From Actinoallomurus spadix (lineage in GTDB: Bacteria; Actinomycetota; Actinomycetes; Streptosporangiales; Streptosporangiaceae): a stretch of DNA of 64,000 bases. The position numbers and the translations under genes were made by a program. Numbering within the stretch: position 1 is the first letter of the stretch; each line of letters starts with the position of its first letter. The notes under the pieces were generated by a model that saw only the letters and a list, made by a program, of their open reading frames with translations, did no database searches and was not told the origin of the DNA. Positions 52,078-61,740 of the stretch are shown here, in pieces. The stretch lies in assembly GCF_024055725.1 (NCBI RefSeq), contig NZ_JAMXMX010000023.1:1-64000 (forward strand), written 5' to 3'.

Positions 52078-52863
52078 TCAGCGGGTCGTGCGGCCGAGCG
52101 CCGCCGCGAACTCCGCGACCGCCTCGTTGAACAACTGGGGCTGTTCCACCGCGGTGAGGTGACCGGAACGGGGAACCAGGGTGAGCTCGGCGTTCGGCAG
52201 CGCGTCGGCCATCGCCCGGGCGTCCTCCTCCGTCGTGATCTCGTCCTCCTCCCCGTGGACGACCAGCGCCGGGAAGGGCAGTTCGCCGAGGAGTTCCAGC
52301 GCGTCCGGACGGGCGGCCATCGCCCGCTGCGCCCACGCGGCGGCCGCCGGAGGCGCCGACTGCACCAGGCCGCGTACCCGCCCGTAGATCAGCGCCCGCT
52401 GCCGCATCGTCGTGGGCCCGACCAGCCGGGGCAATAAATCCTCGAGGAGGACGTCGACGGTCTTGTCCGCCTCCAGCCGCTCGGCGGTGCGCAGCCGGTC
52501 GGCCGCCGCCGCCTCGGTGTCGGCCGTGGCCTTCGTGTCGGCGAGCACCAGGCCGAGGACCCGGTCGGCGTGCCGTCGGCAGAACGCCAGCGTGACGTAG
52601 CCGCCCATCGACAGGCCGCCCACGACGGCCCGGTCGATGCCCTTCGCGTCGAGCAACGCCGCGACGTCGTCCGCCATCACGTCGACCGATGGTTCGGCGG
52701 TGCCGAGCGGAGACCCCCCGAAGCCACGCAGGTCGGGGGTGAGCACCCGGAACCGCGCGGACAGCGACTCACGCTGCGCCAGCCACATGGCCGACGACAG
52801 CGGGAACGCGTGCAGCAGCACCAGCGGTGTCCCGTCCCCGACGTCACGGCTGTACAGCTGCAC
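52078..52863 (-). CDS. Alpha/beta-fold hydrolase
   Basis: The 261-residue protein has the oxyanion motif LLHAFPLSSAMW, the nucleophile Ser in VVGGLSMGGYVTLAF, the acid Asp in HGEEDEITTEED and His in RSGHLTAVEQP. It is a general esterase/peroxidase-like serine hydrolase. GTG 52863 follows GAGGTGATAGCC; GTG 52872 is an alternative. Substrate unknown. Confidence 0.88.
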   Translation of the reverse strand: MQLYSRDVGDGTPLVLLHAFPLSSAMWLAQRESLSARFRVLTPDLRGFGGSPLGTAEPSVDVMADDVAALLDAKGIDRAVVGGLSMGGYVTLAFCRRHADRVLGLVLADTKATADTEAAAADRLRTAERLEADKTVDVLLEDLLPRLVGPTTMRQRALIYGRVRGLVQSAPPAAAAWAQRAMAARPDALELLGELPFPALVVHGEEDEITTEEDARAMADALPNAELTLVPRSGHLTAVEQPQLFNEAVAEFAAALGRTTR

Positions 52864-53031
52864 GGCTATCACCTCATCAGGTAAGAATCCGGCTGAGCCC
52901 GGCGAACGCCCGGACCCGCTCATCCTCACCGCTGCTGAAGGATCCGCCGATAGGGTGGCCGCGTTCGGCCGCAGAGGTTTAGGAAATGTGAACGACCGTC
53001 CCGAATCCTTCCACCACTGCGAAGGAACCTT

Positions 53032-53742
53032 CTACTCCACGTCGGTGGGCAGCGGGTACGCCTCCGGCGCGACCCGGCGGACGATCTCGTTCAGCACGAT
53101 CCTGACGTACGGCTCGCCCACCCACAGGTGCTTGGCGTCGTCGACGCCGACGACCTCCGCCTGCGGCACCCGCTTGAAGCGTTCGCGGGCCTCGGCCGGC
53201 TGCAGGTAGTCGTCGCGTTCCGGGACGAGTGCGACGAGCGGCCGGCCGAACTCCGCCCACGCGTCGAGGTCGGCATCAGTCGCCCGGTGCAGCGGCGGGG
53301 ACAGCAGGATCGCGCCCTCCACGAGCGGGTCGCGGCCCCACTTGAGGGCCAGTTCCGTGCCGAACGACCAGCCGAGGAGCCACGCGCGCGGCAGGTCGTG
53401 GTACTCGGCCCACTCCAGCGCCGCCGCCACGTCGTACCGCTCGGAGTCGCCGTCGCCGAACTCCCCTTCGCTCGTGCCCCGCTCACTGGTCGTCCCGCGG
53501 GTGTTGAACCGCAGCACGGCGAGGCCGGCGAGGGCCGGCAGGCGGTACGACGCCTTGCGCAGCACGTGGCTGTCCATCATGCCGCCGTGCGTCGGCAGCG
53601 GATGCAGGCAGATGAGGGTCGCGACGGGCGGCCGGTCCTCGGGCACGGCGAGTTCGCCGACGAGGGTGAGCCCGTCGGCGGTCCGCAGCTCGATGTCCGT
53701 ACGGCGCGCGGGCAGCACCGTGCTCGCCCGGATCTCCCCCAT
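53032..53742 (-). CDS. Alpha/beta hydrolase, dienelactone-hydrolase-like
   Basis: The 236-residue protein has CLHPLPTHGGMMDSHVLRKA near the oxyanion site, the nucleophile Ser in LLGWSFGTELALKWG, Asp in VPERDDYLQPAEA and His in DDAKHLWVGEPY. This is the COG2945-like group of small hydrolases. Start ATG 53742; the following gene upstream is 10 bp away, so they are co-transcribed. Confidence 0.87.
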   Translation of the reverse strand: MGEIRASTVLPARRTDIELRTADGLTLVGELAVPEDRPPVATLICLHPLPTHGGMMDSHVLRKASYRLPALAGLAVLRFNTRGTTSERGTSEGEFGDGDSERYDVAAALEWAEYHDLPRAWLLGWSFGTELALKWGRDPLVEGAILLSPPLHRATDADLDAWAEFGRPLVALVPERDDYLQPAEARERFKRVPQAEVVGVDDAKHLWVGEPYVRIVLNEIVRRVAPEAYPLPTDVE

Positions 53743-53752
53743 TTCGGTCCCT

Positions 53753-54064
53753 TCAGTAACGCGGGCCCCGGCGGGACCGCTGGATGTTCGGCAGCCGGTT
53801 CAGCCGGTGATTCCAGCACGGCCGGTGCCAGTGCCGCCGGTCGTCGAGCCCCCCGCCCTCGGCGGGCCAGGCCACGAGGTGCCCGACGCCCGGCATGATC
53901 TCCTGGTCGCAGCCGGGGCAGCGGTACGCCTTGGTCCCGCCCGCCACCGGCCGTACGATCCAGTCGCCGTCGGGCCCCTCCTCGGTCCGCTGCGGCCCGC
54001 CGAACGCGCCCGGCCCCGTCTCCCGTACGGTGTCGCGGCCACGGCGGTTTCTGCGCGGACTCAT
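53753..54064 (-). CDS. Small zinc-ribbon-like protein
   Basis: The 103-residue protein is basic at both ends (MSPRRNRRGRDTVRETGPGA) and has YRCPGCDQEIMPGVGHLVAW followed by HWHRPCWNHR. The C-x2-C...H...C-W pattern suggests a zinc site. This type is often labelled ATP/GTP-binding in actinomycetes, for which I see no motif. Role unknown. Confidence 0.75.
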   Translation of the reverse strand: MSPRRNRRGRDTVRETGPGAFGGPQRTEEGPDGDWIVRPVAGGTKAYRCPGCDQEIMPGVGHLVAWPAEGGGLDDRRHWHRPCWNHRLNRLPNIQRSRRGPRY

Positions 54065-54110
54065 GCGGTTCAGGGTAAAGGGACCCGGAAAGGGCACGGC
54101 GAACCGGCCC

Positions 54111-55811
54111 TCAGCGGAACGTCCGGCCCGCGGTGCACAGCTCCTCCAGCAGCGGCGCGGGCGCGTACGCCGGCTCCCGGGCCTCGGTGTAGAGGGCGTG
54201 CAGCACCTCCACCGCGTGGCCGAGGCCGAGACGGTCCAGGTCGGCGATCGGCCCGATCGGGTACCCGCAGCCGTGGCGCATCGCCGCGTCGATGGAGTCC
54301 GCGTCGGCGTACCCGGCCTCCAGCATCCGGACGGCGTCGTTGAGGTACGGGACGCGCAGCGCGTCGACGATGAAGCCGGCGCGGTCGCGGCAGCGCACCG
54401 GCCGCCTGCCGAGCACCGCGAGGTACTCGGCGGCCCGGCTCGCGATCTCCGGCGCGGTCACCACCGTCGTGGCGATCTCGACGAGCTCGCCCGCCGGGTC
54501 GGGCAGGTGCAGCCCGACGACGTCCTGCGGCCGGTCGGTCGCGGCCGCCACCTCGATCACGGGCACCGTGGTCGAGGTCGTGGCGAGGACGGCCCCCGGC
54601 TTGGCGACGTCGTCGACGGCGGCGAACAGCGACCGTTTCACCGACGTGTCCTCGGCCACCGCCTCGATGATGAGGTCGCAGCCGGCGAGCAGCGCCAGGT
54701 CCGTACCGCCCTCCACGGGCCGTTTCAGGGCCGTACGGACAGCGGCCGCCTTCTCCTCGTCCCCCGCGACGAACCGGACGTCGGCACCGGCCCGCAGGCA
54801 TCCGCTGATCAGCGCGACGGCCAGCGGCCCCGACCCGACGACCCCGACCCGCGGCAGCGCCCCGGCGACCTCGGCCGCCATTTCGGCCGCCACCTCTGCC
54901 GCCGCCGCGGCCACGGCGGCCTCGGCGGCCGCGGCCGGCGCGGGAGCCGCCGGCGGCTCGTCGTACGCGTAGAAGCCGCGGCCGGTCTTGCGGCCCAGCA
55001 GGCCGGCGGTGACCATCTGCCGCAGGATCGGCGCGGGCGCGTGCCGCCGGTCCCGTGTCTCCCGGTAGATCGCCTCGCAGACCTCCAGCGAGACGTCGAG
55101 ACCGATGAGGTCCATCAGCGTCAGCGGCCCCATCGGCAGGCCGGTCGCCTTCATCGCGGCGTCGATGTCCTCACGGCTCGCGTGCCCGGAGTCGTACATC
55201 GCCGCCGCCTGGTTGAGGTAGCCGAAGAGCAGCCGGTTCGCGATGAACCCGGCCCGGTCGCCGACCGTCACGCCGACCTTGCCGAGCCGCTCGACCAGTT
55301 CCTGCACGACCGCCAGGGCCTCCGGCCGGGTCAGCACGGTGTGAATGATCTCGACCAGCCTCATCACCGGCGCGGGATTGAAGAAGTGCACCCCGACGAC
55401 CTGCTCCGGCCGGTTCGTACTGACGGCGATCTCGGTGACCGACAGGGAGGAGGTGTTGGTGGCGAGCACGGCGTCGGCCCGGCAGACCTCGTCCAGTTGC
55501 TCGAACACGCGGCGCTTGAGCGGAAGCTGCTCCGGCACGGCCTCGACGACCAGGTCACAGTCGCCGAGCGCGCCGAACGACGTGGACAACTCGATCCGGC
55601 CGAGGATCGCCTGCTGCTCGTCGACGGACAGTCTGCCGCGCTTGACCGCCCGGCCGGTGGACCTCTCCAGGTGCCCGCGGCCACGCCGCAGCGCCTCGTC
55701 GCCCACCTCGACCCCGACGACGGACAGTCCGCTCCGGGCCAGCACCTCGGCGATCCCGGCCCCCATCGTCCCGAGCCCCACGACCCCGACCTTGTTCAGC
55801 GAAGCAGCCAT
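54111..55811 (-). CDS. Tandem 3-hydroxyacyl-CoA dehydrogenase
   Basis: The 566-residue protein has two 3-HCDH units. The first (residues 1-285) has [29 protein letters not shown] and the catalytic His in [18 protein letters not shown] 30-residue Ala-rich linker follows. The second (from 320) has [16 protein letters not shown] and [16 protein letters not shown] and active-site residues are altered. Only the first unit looks fully active. It oxidises 3-hydroxyacyl-CoA in fatty-acid or polyester turnover. Confidence 0.93.
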   Translation of the reverse strand: MAASLNKVGVVGLGTMGAGIAEVLARSGLSVVGVEVGDEALRRGRGHLERSTGRAVKRGRLSVDEQQAILGRIELSTSFGALGDCDLVVEAVPEQLPLKRRVFEQLDEVCRADAVLATNTSSLSVTEIAVSTNRPEQVVGVHFFNPAPVMRLVEIIHTVLTRPEALAVVQELVERLGKVGVTVGDRAGFIANRLLFGYLNQAAAMYDSGHASREDIDAAMKATGLPMGPLTLMDLIGLDVSLEVCEAIYRETRDRRHAPAPILRQMVTAGLLGRKTGRGFYAYDEPPAAPAPAAAAEAAVAAAAAEVAAEMAAEVAGALPRVGVVGSGPLAVALISGCLRAGADVRFVAGDEEKAAAVRTALKRPVEGGTDLALLAGCDLIIEAVAEDTSVKRSLFAAVDDVAKPGAVLATTSTTVPVIEVAAATDRPQDVVGLHLPDPAGELVEIATTVVTAPEIASRAAEYLAVLGRRPVRCRDRAGFIVDALRVPYLNDAVRMLEAGYADADSIDAAMRHGCGYPIGPIADLDRLGLGHAVEVLHALYTEAREPAYAPAPLLEELCTAGRTFR

Positions 55812-55984
55812 GCCCGCAGTCTTCCAAAGCCCGCGCCCGCTCCCAAGACCAGCCCCGCTCGGCGCCGGGCTATCCGTCCCTGCCGCGCAGAAGGCCGAGC
55901 CGGTACGGTCGCAGCTCCGCGCGCATGAAGCCGCCGCCGGTCACCGGCTCTGGTCGTCACCCGATGGGCCCGGCCGAGCCGGGC

Positions 55985-55998
55985 GATCGCGCGCGATC
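55985..55998. promoter_or_regulatory. 14-bp palindrome upstream of nucS
   Basis: GATCGCGCGCGATC is perfectly symmetric and ends 30 bp before the nucS start. It may be an operator or overlap the promoter; GC-rich palindromes also arise by chance here. Confidence 0.3.
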
Positions 55999-56028
55999 AG
56001 GTGCGTGCTGCGGCTAAGGTGGGCGACC

Positions 56029-56688
56029 GTGCGCCTCGTCATCGCCCGCTGCAGTGTCGACTATGCCGGCAAGCTCACCGCCCACCTGCCCATGGCTCCG
56101 CGGCTCATCTTGATGAAGGCCGACGGCAGCGTCTCCATCCACGCGGACGACCGCGCGTACAAGCCGCTGAACTGGATGAATCCGCCGTGCACCCTCAAGG
56201 AGGAAGAGGGCCGGTGGACGGTCACGCACGGCAAGTCCGGTGAGCAGCTGATCCTCACGATCGAGGAGATCCTGCACGACTCCAGCCACGAGCTGGGCAT
56301 CGACCCGGGCCTGCGGAAGGACGGCGTGGAGGCTCACCTTCAGGAGTTGCTCGCCGAGCACATCACCACGCTGGGCGAGGGGTGGAAGCTGATCCGCCGG
56401 GAGTACCCCACGGCGATCGGGCCGGTCGACATCCTGTGCCGGGACGACAAGAGCGGGACGGTGGCCGTCGAGATCAAGCGGCGCGGTGAGATCGACGGCG
56501 TCGAGCAGCTCACCCGCTACCTGGAGCTGCTGAACCGCGATCCGCTGCTGGCGCCGGTCCGCGGGATCTTCGCCGCGCAGGAGATCAAGCCGCAGGCGCG
56601 GGTGCTCGCCGCGGACCGCGGCATCGACTGCGTCACCCTGGACTACGACGCGCTGCGCGGCATCGAGCGGGACGGCACGCTCTTCTGA
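56029..56688 (+). CDS. nucS: Mismatch-specific endonuclease NucS
   Basis: The 219-residue protein has an N-terminal DNA-binding part ([20 protein letters not shown]) and a RecB-like nuclease ([40 protein letters not shown]) with catalytic Asp, Glu and Lys. It replaces MutS/MutL in actinobacterial mismatch repair. GTG 56029 has AAGGTGG upstream. Its 3' end overlaps the convergent SGNH gene by 46 bp. Confidence 0.95.
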   Translation: MRLVIARCSVDYAGKLTAHLPMAPRLILMKADGSVSIHADDRAYKPLNWMNPPCTLKEEEGRWTVTHGKSGEQLILTIEEILHDSSHELGIDPGLRKDGVEAHLQELLAEHITTLGEGWKLIRREYPTAIGPVDILCRDDKSGTVAVEIKRRGEIDGVEQLTRYLELLNRDPLLAPVRGIFAAQEIKPQARVLAADRGIDCVTLDYDALRGIERDGTLF

Positions 56689-57545
56689 CCCGCCGGCCGG
56701 GGAACGAGGTGCGTCAGTGCGGGGACGTGCGCCCGAAGGTAGGCGGCGACACGCGTGCCGCCCGGGTCCTCGTAGTGTGCTCCGTCCGGTCTGAAGTCGA
56801 ACCCGCCGGCCGTCCGGCAGGGCGGCCCCGACGGGCAGACCAGCGGAGCGATGTCGACGACGGTGACCCGGCCGGGATGCCCGGCCGCCCATCGCCGGTA
56901 GAGGTCGCGCAGCGGTCCGAGGGGAAGGTCCGTCTTCGACTGCGGCCCTGCCGGGAGGTCCTGCCACCACAGGGGCAGGAGCAGGAGGACCTGCGCGCCA
57001 CCGCTGGTGACTCGGGCCAGGGTCTCATCCCATGCGGCCATGATCTGGCGTTCCCACCCGGCCGTTCCCGCCCTGAATCGCCTCTCTCCCTGAACGATGT
57101 CGAACCGATCTTGAATCGAGTGCCACACCACGATCCTGGGGTGGAAGTCGTTCACCATCGTGGCCTGCTTACGACGGGTCAGATCCGGGCACCACGTGAG
57201 TCTCACCTCCCCGCCGCGCGACGTCATGACACCCAGGACCGCGCCCGCGGCACAACCTGAGGTGGCCGCGTCCACCACGCGTACACCGGCCGGTCCGAGT
57301 TCGCGAGCGAGGTAGTACGCGTAGTCGCGGGCCACGGAGTCGCCGATGACGCCAAGGGTCGGTGCGGTCGGCGAGGTCGCCGATCCCTGAGGGAGAAACG
57401 GTACTGAATCGCGGTTCGAGGCCGGTTTTGGATGGTGCACCCTATGCGGAGGAGTCGGGTCGGTTCTCCCGCCGTAGGTCATTCCGGACCCCGCCAAGCC
57501 CACGGTCATCAGCACCGATGCCATCCGCCATCGATCAAGTCGCAT
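56643..57545 (-). CDS. Secreted SGNH-fold hydrolase, paralog A
   Basis: The 300-residue protein has a signal peptide ([20 protein letters not shown]) and an SGNH domain: block [21 protein letters not shown], a His/Asn-bearing region [13 protein letters not shown], and the C-terminal D-x-x-H in [17 protein letters not shown] domains fused to acyltransferases acylate or deacylate surface glycans. It is a close relative of the gene at 60272-61132. Confidence 0.8.
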   Translation of the reverse strand: MRLDRWRMASVLMTVGLAGSGMTYGGRTDPTPPHRVHHPKPASNRDSVPFLPQGSATSPTAPTLGVIGDSVARDYAYYLARELGPAGVRVVDAATSGCAAGAVLGVMTSRGGEVRLTWCPDLTRRKQATMVNDFHPRIVVWHSIQDRFDIVQGERRFRAGTAGWERQIMAAWDETLARVTSGGAQVLLLLPLWWQDLPAGPQSKTDLPLGPLRDLYRRWAAGHPGRVTVVDIAPLVCPSGPPCRTAGGFDFRPDGAHYEDPGGTRVAAYLRAHVPALTHLVPRPAGQKSVPSRSMPRSAS

Positions 57546-57791
57546 GACGAGAGATTCTATTTCGCCGTGCTCATCGCTCGACAGTGCCTTCTTTAGAGTC
57601 AGGTAGATTCGGGCTTCACATGGCGTCACAATACCGGACGACTCACCGGATGCCGGGATCAGCCAGAGCTCGCCCCTCAATGGCGCGCAATCGGCGCTCA
57701 CCCTAAGGCGTTGTTGCCATTATTTTGCCGACCACCGCTGTATCGGCGGGTAGGTTGACGTGGGTGGCGGCGGACCCGACCGGGGGGTGCG

Positions 57792-58619
57792 GTGGCAAGG
57801 AAATACTCCGCGATTCAGAGATTGATGAGCGTGGGAACGGTATCGGTCCTGTCGGTGCTGTTCGGGTGCGCGCAGAAGGACGTTCATCCGGCGGCGCCGA
57901 CCGGCGCTGCCAGGTGGCAGGTGCCATTGGGCGACCCGTCACCGTCGCCGGCCGTCCGGGGAATGACGCTCCTGGTCGTCGGCGACTCTTGGGCTCGCAA
58001 CCTCGGGGTCGGGATCGCGAACGCCGACCGGGCTCGGCACAACGTGGTGATCAACGCGGGGCAGCCGGGATGCGGTCTGATGCAGCCCGTCCGGATTCGG
58101 CGCAAGGGCACGATGGTCGCGGCGCCGGCGAACTGCAATACCTGGCCTGACCGGTGGCGTGACCTGGTGACGAGGTACCGGCCGACGGCGGCGCTGCTCG
58201 AGGTCGGCTACTGGGACGGCCAGGACTCCCAGCAACTCCCGGGTCAGAGCACGGTGAGTTCCATCTCGCACCCGGCCTTCCGCCATCGGTTCGACGCACA
58301 GATCGACCGGGCCATCGCCATTCTTTCCGCTACCGGCGCCACGGTGTACATCCCGACCGTAATCGACAACACCGGGCCTGCACGAACGGATTCGGATGCG
58401 ATGAACACCGCGCTCCGTGCCGCCGTCCGGCGGAACCCGCGCACGGCACTGCTGGACGTCCATGGCCAGCTGTGCACCGCCGGCAAGATCTGCCCACCGG
58501 AAGTCGGCGGGATTCAGGTTTATGACGAGACCGGTCATCTGTCGGGGCCCGCACACGATCGCATCGGCGCGTGGATCCTGAACGTGATTTACGCCGGTAA
58601 GAACACTGGACGGAAGTGA
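57792..58619 (+). CDS. SGNH-fold lipoprotein
   Basis: The 275-residue protein has a lipoprotein signal (VSVLSVLFGCAQKDVHP; lipobox L-F-G-C). Its SGNH block I reads LLVVGDSWARNLGVGIANAD, and the Asp/His end is DETGHLSGPAHDRIG. It is more distant from the two minus-strand SGNH proteins. It heads the plus-strand unit with a small secreted protein and the acyltransferase. GTG 57792. Confidence 0.78.
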   Translation: MARKYSAIQRLMSVGTVSVLSVLFGCAQKDVHPAAPTGAARWQVPLGDPSPSPAVRGMTLLVVGDSWARNLGVGIANADRARHNVVINAGQPGCGLMQPVRIRRKGTMVAAPANCNTWPDRWRDLVTRYRPTAALLEVGYWDGQDSQQLPGQSTVSSISHPAFRHRFDAQIDRAIAILSATGATVYIPTVIDNTGPARTDSDAMNTALRAAVRRNPRTALLDVHGQLCTAGKICPPEVGGIQVYDETGHLSGPAHDRIGAWILNVIYAGKNTGRK

Positions 58620-58672
58620 CGTACAGAACGCGCCACCTTCCCGTCCGACCATTGTGATCGGAGGAGATCGAG

Positions 58673-58912
58673 ATGAGTTTCCGTAAACCGATTGTGACGC
58701 TCGCGGGCGCGGCCGCGCTCACGGCGATCCTGGCCCCGGCCGCCGCTGCCCATGCGGCCGCCGACTGGCGTTACGTCGCCGAGTACCGGTCGGTGACCGC
58801 CTGCCGGAGCGTCGGGCAGAGCCTCGTGGCCCAGCATCGTGCCCGTGAGTACCGGTGCGAGAACACCTACACCGAGTCGGGCACCCCCGTACTCGATCTC
58901 TACGTGCGCTGA
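58673..58912 (+). CDS. Small secreted protein, unknown function
   Basis: The 79-residue protein has a signal peptide (MSFRKPIVTLAGAAALTAIL, cleavage near AHAAA) and a mature part of about 50 residues with two Cys (TACRSVGQSL and YRCENTYTES), likely a disulfide. It sits 53 bp after the SGNH lipoprotein and before the acyltransferase. GGAGGAGATCGAG is upstream of ATG 58673. No family recognised. Confidence 0.7.
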   Translation: MSFRKPIVTLAGAAALTAILAPAAAAHAAADWRYVAEYRSVTACRSVGQSLVAQHRAREYRCENTYTESGTPVLDLYVR

Positions 58913-58953
58913 CCGGCGTGTCGATCCGTCCCGGCAACGGCCGGCAGGCGCCC

Positions 58954-60231
58954 ATGCTGAACGAACCCGCTTCGCGCCGGTCGCCGGCCGTCCCGCGGCG
59001 CGCCGGCCGGGCGGCGTCCGACGCCACCGGGGCCGGGCGGATCGGCGCGGTCGACGGTCTGCGCGCCTTCGCCGTATGCGGCGTGATGGCGTTTCATTTC
59101 GGGCTCGGCGTACGCGGTGGGTTCCTCGGCGTCGACTTCTTCTTCGTCATCTCCGGCTACGTCATCACGCGGCTGCTCCTGATCGAGTGGCACCGGACGG
59201 GGACGATGAACCGCGCCCGGTTCTGGGGGCGCCGGGCTCGCCGGCTCCTTCCGGCCGTCCTGGCACTGCTGATCGTCGTGCAGGTGTGGCTGCGCTGCGG
59301 CGCACCGCCCGACCTGCGCGGCACGACCAACGCGCAGACCCTCGCGGCGCTGGCGTACCTGTCCAATTGGTACGCGATCGTCGCGGACGTTGGCTATTGG
59401 GGCGCCGCGGTCGATGCCACGCCCCTCACCCACCTGTGGTCACTCGCCGTGGAGGAGCAGTTCTACCTCGTCTGGCCGCTCCTTCTGATCGCCGCCCTGA
59501 CGGCCACCCGCTCCCGCCGCGTCGTCGCCGCCGTGGCAGGAGCGGGAGCGCTCGCCTCGTACGGGGCCGGAGCCTCGCTGTTCTCTCCGAACGGCGCCAA
59601 CCGCGCCTACCTGGGTACCGATACGCGGGCCGGGGCACTGCTCCTGGGCGTGCTGTGCGCCCTGGCGCTCACCCGCAGCACCGCGGGGCCGGGCGGGACG
59701 TGGGACCGGCCGTTGCCGGCCCGCCTGATCCCGCTCGCACGGTGGGTCTTCGCCTTCGCCGTCGCGGCCCTCGTACTGCTCTGGGCGACGGCCTCCGTCC
59801 CCGCGCCCTGGCTCTATCCCGGCGGCCTCGCCGTCGCCGGAGTGTCGGCCGCGCTGATCATCGGCTACGTCACCGCCGTACCCGGGACGGCCGCGGTCCG
59901 GCTCCTGGAGCGCCGACCGGTGCTGTGGACCGGGCGGATCAGCTACTCGCTGTACCTGTGGCACTGGCCCGTGCACATCTTCGCGGTCCACCGGTGGGCC
60001 GCGCTGGGCCGGCCGCTTCAGGTACTCGCCGAGATCGGAGCGACATTCGTGCTGGCGACCCTGTCCTACGCGCTGATCGAGCGGCCGGCGCGGCACGTCC
60101 GGCGGCCCGGCGTACTGGCCGCGGTCCTGCTCGCCGGCGCTCTCGCCGCTCTGGGCGGTGCGGTCCTCGCTCAGCCTCGGCCACACGTCGAGGAGCAGTC
60201 CGGCGTCATCGTGCACGGCCCCGGGCACTGA
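58954..60231 (+). CDS. OafA/YrhL-type membrane acyltransferase (AT3), lacking SGNH domain
   Basis: The 425-residue protein has ten or so membrane helices and the AT3 motifs VDGLRAFAVCGVMAFHFGLG, RARRLLPAVLALLI, HLWSLAVEEQFYLVWPLLL and RISYSLYLWHWPVHIF. AT3 proteins carry acetyl or other acyl groups across the membrane for glycan modification; in actinomycetes many carry a C-terminal SGNH domain, which is missing here (it ends near 420). ATG 58954 is used; GTG 58918 is an alternative. Confidence 0.9.
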   Translation: MLNEPASRRSPAVPRRAGRAASDATGAGRIGAVDGLRAFAVCGVMAFHFGLGVRGGFLGVDFFFVISGYVITRLLLIEWHRTGTMNRARFWGRRARRLLPAVLALLIVVQVWLRCGAPPDLRGTTNAQTLAALAYLSNWYAIVADVGYWGAAVDATPLTHLWSLAVEEQFYLVWPLLLIAALTATRSRRVVAAVAGAGALASYGAGASLFSPNGANRAYLGTDTRAGALLLGVLCALALTRSTAGPGGTWDRPLPARLIPLARWVFAFAVAALVLLWATASVPAPWLYPGGLAVAGVSAALIIGYVTAVPGTAAVRLLERRPVLWTGRISYSLYLWHWPVHIFAVHRWAALGRPLQVLAEIGATFVLATLSYALIERPARHVRRPGVLAAVLLAGALAALGGAVLAQPRPHVEEQSGVIVHGPGH

Positions 60232-60271
60232 GGCCGGCAGAACCCCAGGACGCTCGCCGGGCCCCGGCCCT

Positions 60272-61132
60272 TCAGGCTCCTGCGGGCCGCCGCCCCGCGC
60301 GGACCAGGGCCGCGAGCGCCGGGACGTGGGTGCGGAGATACGCCGCGACGCGCGTGCCTCCGGGGTCGTCGAAGTGCACCTGATCCGGCCTGAAGTCGAT
60401 TCCGCCCACCAATCCGCACGGAGGCCCCGAGGGGCAGACGAGCGGAGCGACGTCGACGACGGTGACTTGGTCGCGGTGACCGGCCGCCCACCGCTGATAC
60501 ATGTTCCGGAGCCTCTCGACGCCGGCACCCCGAGCGGGAGGCTCCGGGGGTTGGTGCTCGTACCACAGCGGCAGAACGAGCAGGACCCGAGCGCCCTCCC
60601 GCGTGACCCGGGTCAGGATGTCGTCCCATCCCGCCATGATCTGCCGCTCCCAATCCGGGGTGCCCGCGGTCGTCCGTACATTGCCCCGGATGAGGTCGAA
60701 GCGTTCCAGAATCGAATGCCACAGGACGACGCGGGGGTGGAAATCCCTCACCAGCGCGGTCTGCCTGGCGCGTTCGGCGTCCGGACAGCGGGACACCTCC
60801 TCCCTCCCGCGGACCGGGACGATGAAGGGGACGGCGGTCGCGGGACAACCGTAGATCGCCGCGTCCACCACCCGGACTCCCCTCGGGCCGAGTTCGCGCG
60901 CGAGATAGTACGCGTAACCACGCGCGACCGAGTCGCCGATCACGCCGAGGGTCGGCGCGGCCGGGGACGTCGCCGACCCCGGCGGCAGGAACGGCTTTTC
61001 GCCACGAGGCTCCGGCTTCGGGGAATTCGCCGACATGGCGCGAATTTCGGCGTTCGCGGCGGGAATCAGCCCGGTTCCCGAGAATCCGGCGGCCGTTACC
61101 ACGAGGAGAAACCGCCATCGTTTAAAGGCCAT
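60272..61132 (-). CDS. Secreted SGNH-fold hydrolase, paralog B
   Basis: The 286-residue protein (signal MAFKRWRFLLVVTAAGFSGT) matches paralog A through most of its length: [34 protein letters not shown], and FRPDQVHFDDPGG in place of D-x-x-H. Its C-terminal Asp is kept; the position before His is Val, not Ala. It converges with the acyltransferase gene, 40 bp apart. Confidence 0.8.
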   Translation of the reverse strand: MAFKRWRFLLVVTAAGFSGTGLIPAANAEIRAMSANSPKPEPRGEKPFLPPGSATSPAAPTLGVIGDSVARGYAYYLARELGPRGVRVVDAAIYGCPATAVPFIVPVRGREEVSRCPDAERARQTALVRDFHPRVVLWHSILERFDLIRGNVRTTAGTPDWERQIMAGWDDILTRVTREGARVLLVLPLWYEHQPPEPPARGAGVERLRNMYQRWAAGHRDQVTVVDVAPLVCPSGPPCGLVGGIDFRPDQVHFDDPGGTRVAAYLRTHVPALAALVRAGRRPAGA

Positions 61133-61286
61133 GACAGAGAATGCTAGTCAGCGTATCCCGGGAAATCCCACGGCGCGCGCGTGAGAGCGGGTAATCATCG
61201 ACCGTTTTCTCGGTGTCCCCCGAGTGACCGGGCGCCCTCCGGCTACCTGACAGGAGATGGCAGTCTCCTCCGGCATGCTCGCCGTC

Positions 61287-61685
61287 ATGAGCAAACGAGC
61301 AGAGGGCACGTTCGTCGTCGACGCGTGGGACGCCGAGAAGCCGTACGACGAGCGGGACGGGGTGACGTTCACGCGGGTCCACGTGGACAAGACGTTCGGC
61401 GGCGGTCTCACCGGCACCAGCACCACCGAACTGATCACCGTCCACACCGGGGCCGGTCCGGCCGCGTACGTCGGGATCGAGCGGTTCGAGGGCACGCTGG
61501 ACGGCCGGGCGGGCGGGTTCGTCCTCCAGCACAACGCCGGCGGTGAGAACGGCACGCCGTGGCTGACCTGGAAGATCGTCGAGGCCAGTGGCACCGGGGC
61601 CCTCACGGGGATCAGGGGCGAGGGGCGGATCATCGTCGACGAGGACGGCGGGCACTCCTACTCCCTCGACTACGAAGTGGACTGA
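61287..61685 (+). CDS. DUF3224 family protein
   Basis: The 132-residue protein is a beta-barrel type (RAEGTFVVDAWDAEKPYDER, VHVDKTFGGGLTGTSTTELI, ending GGHSYSLDYEVD), matching DUF3224 (allene-oxide-cyclase-barrel-like). Role unknown. ATG 61287 starts the conserved part; no clear ribosome site. Confidence 0.85.
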   Translation: MSKRAEGTFVVDAWDAEKPYDERDGVTFTRVHVDKTFGGGLTGTSTTELITVHTGAGPAAYVGIERFEGTLDGRAGGFVLQHNAGGENGTPWLTWKIVEASGTGALTGIRGEGRIIVDEDGGHSYSLDYEVD

Positions 61686-61740
61686 CCGCCCCTCGCCAGG
61701 GCGCGGGATTCCGGTCATGGGGGCCGGTACCCTGCCAGGC

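Noticed and set aside
56643-56688. Assembly error suspected from the nucS/SGNH overlap
   Set aside because: Both genes keep family-typical ends; a convergent 46-bp overlap is tolerable and needs no error.
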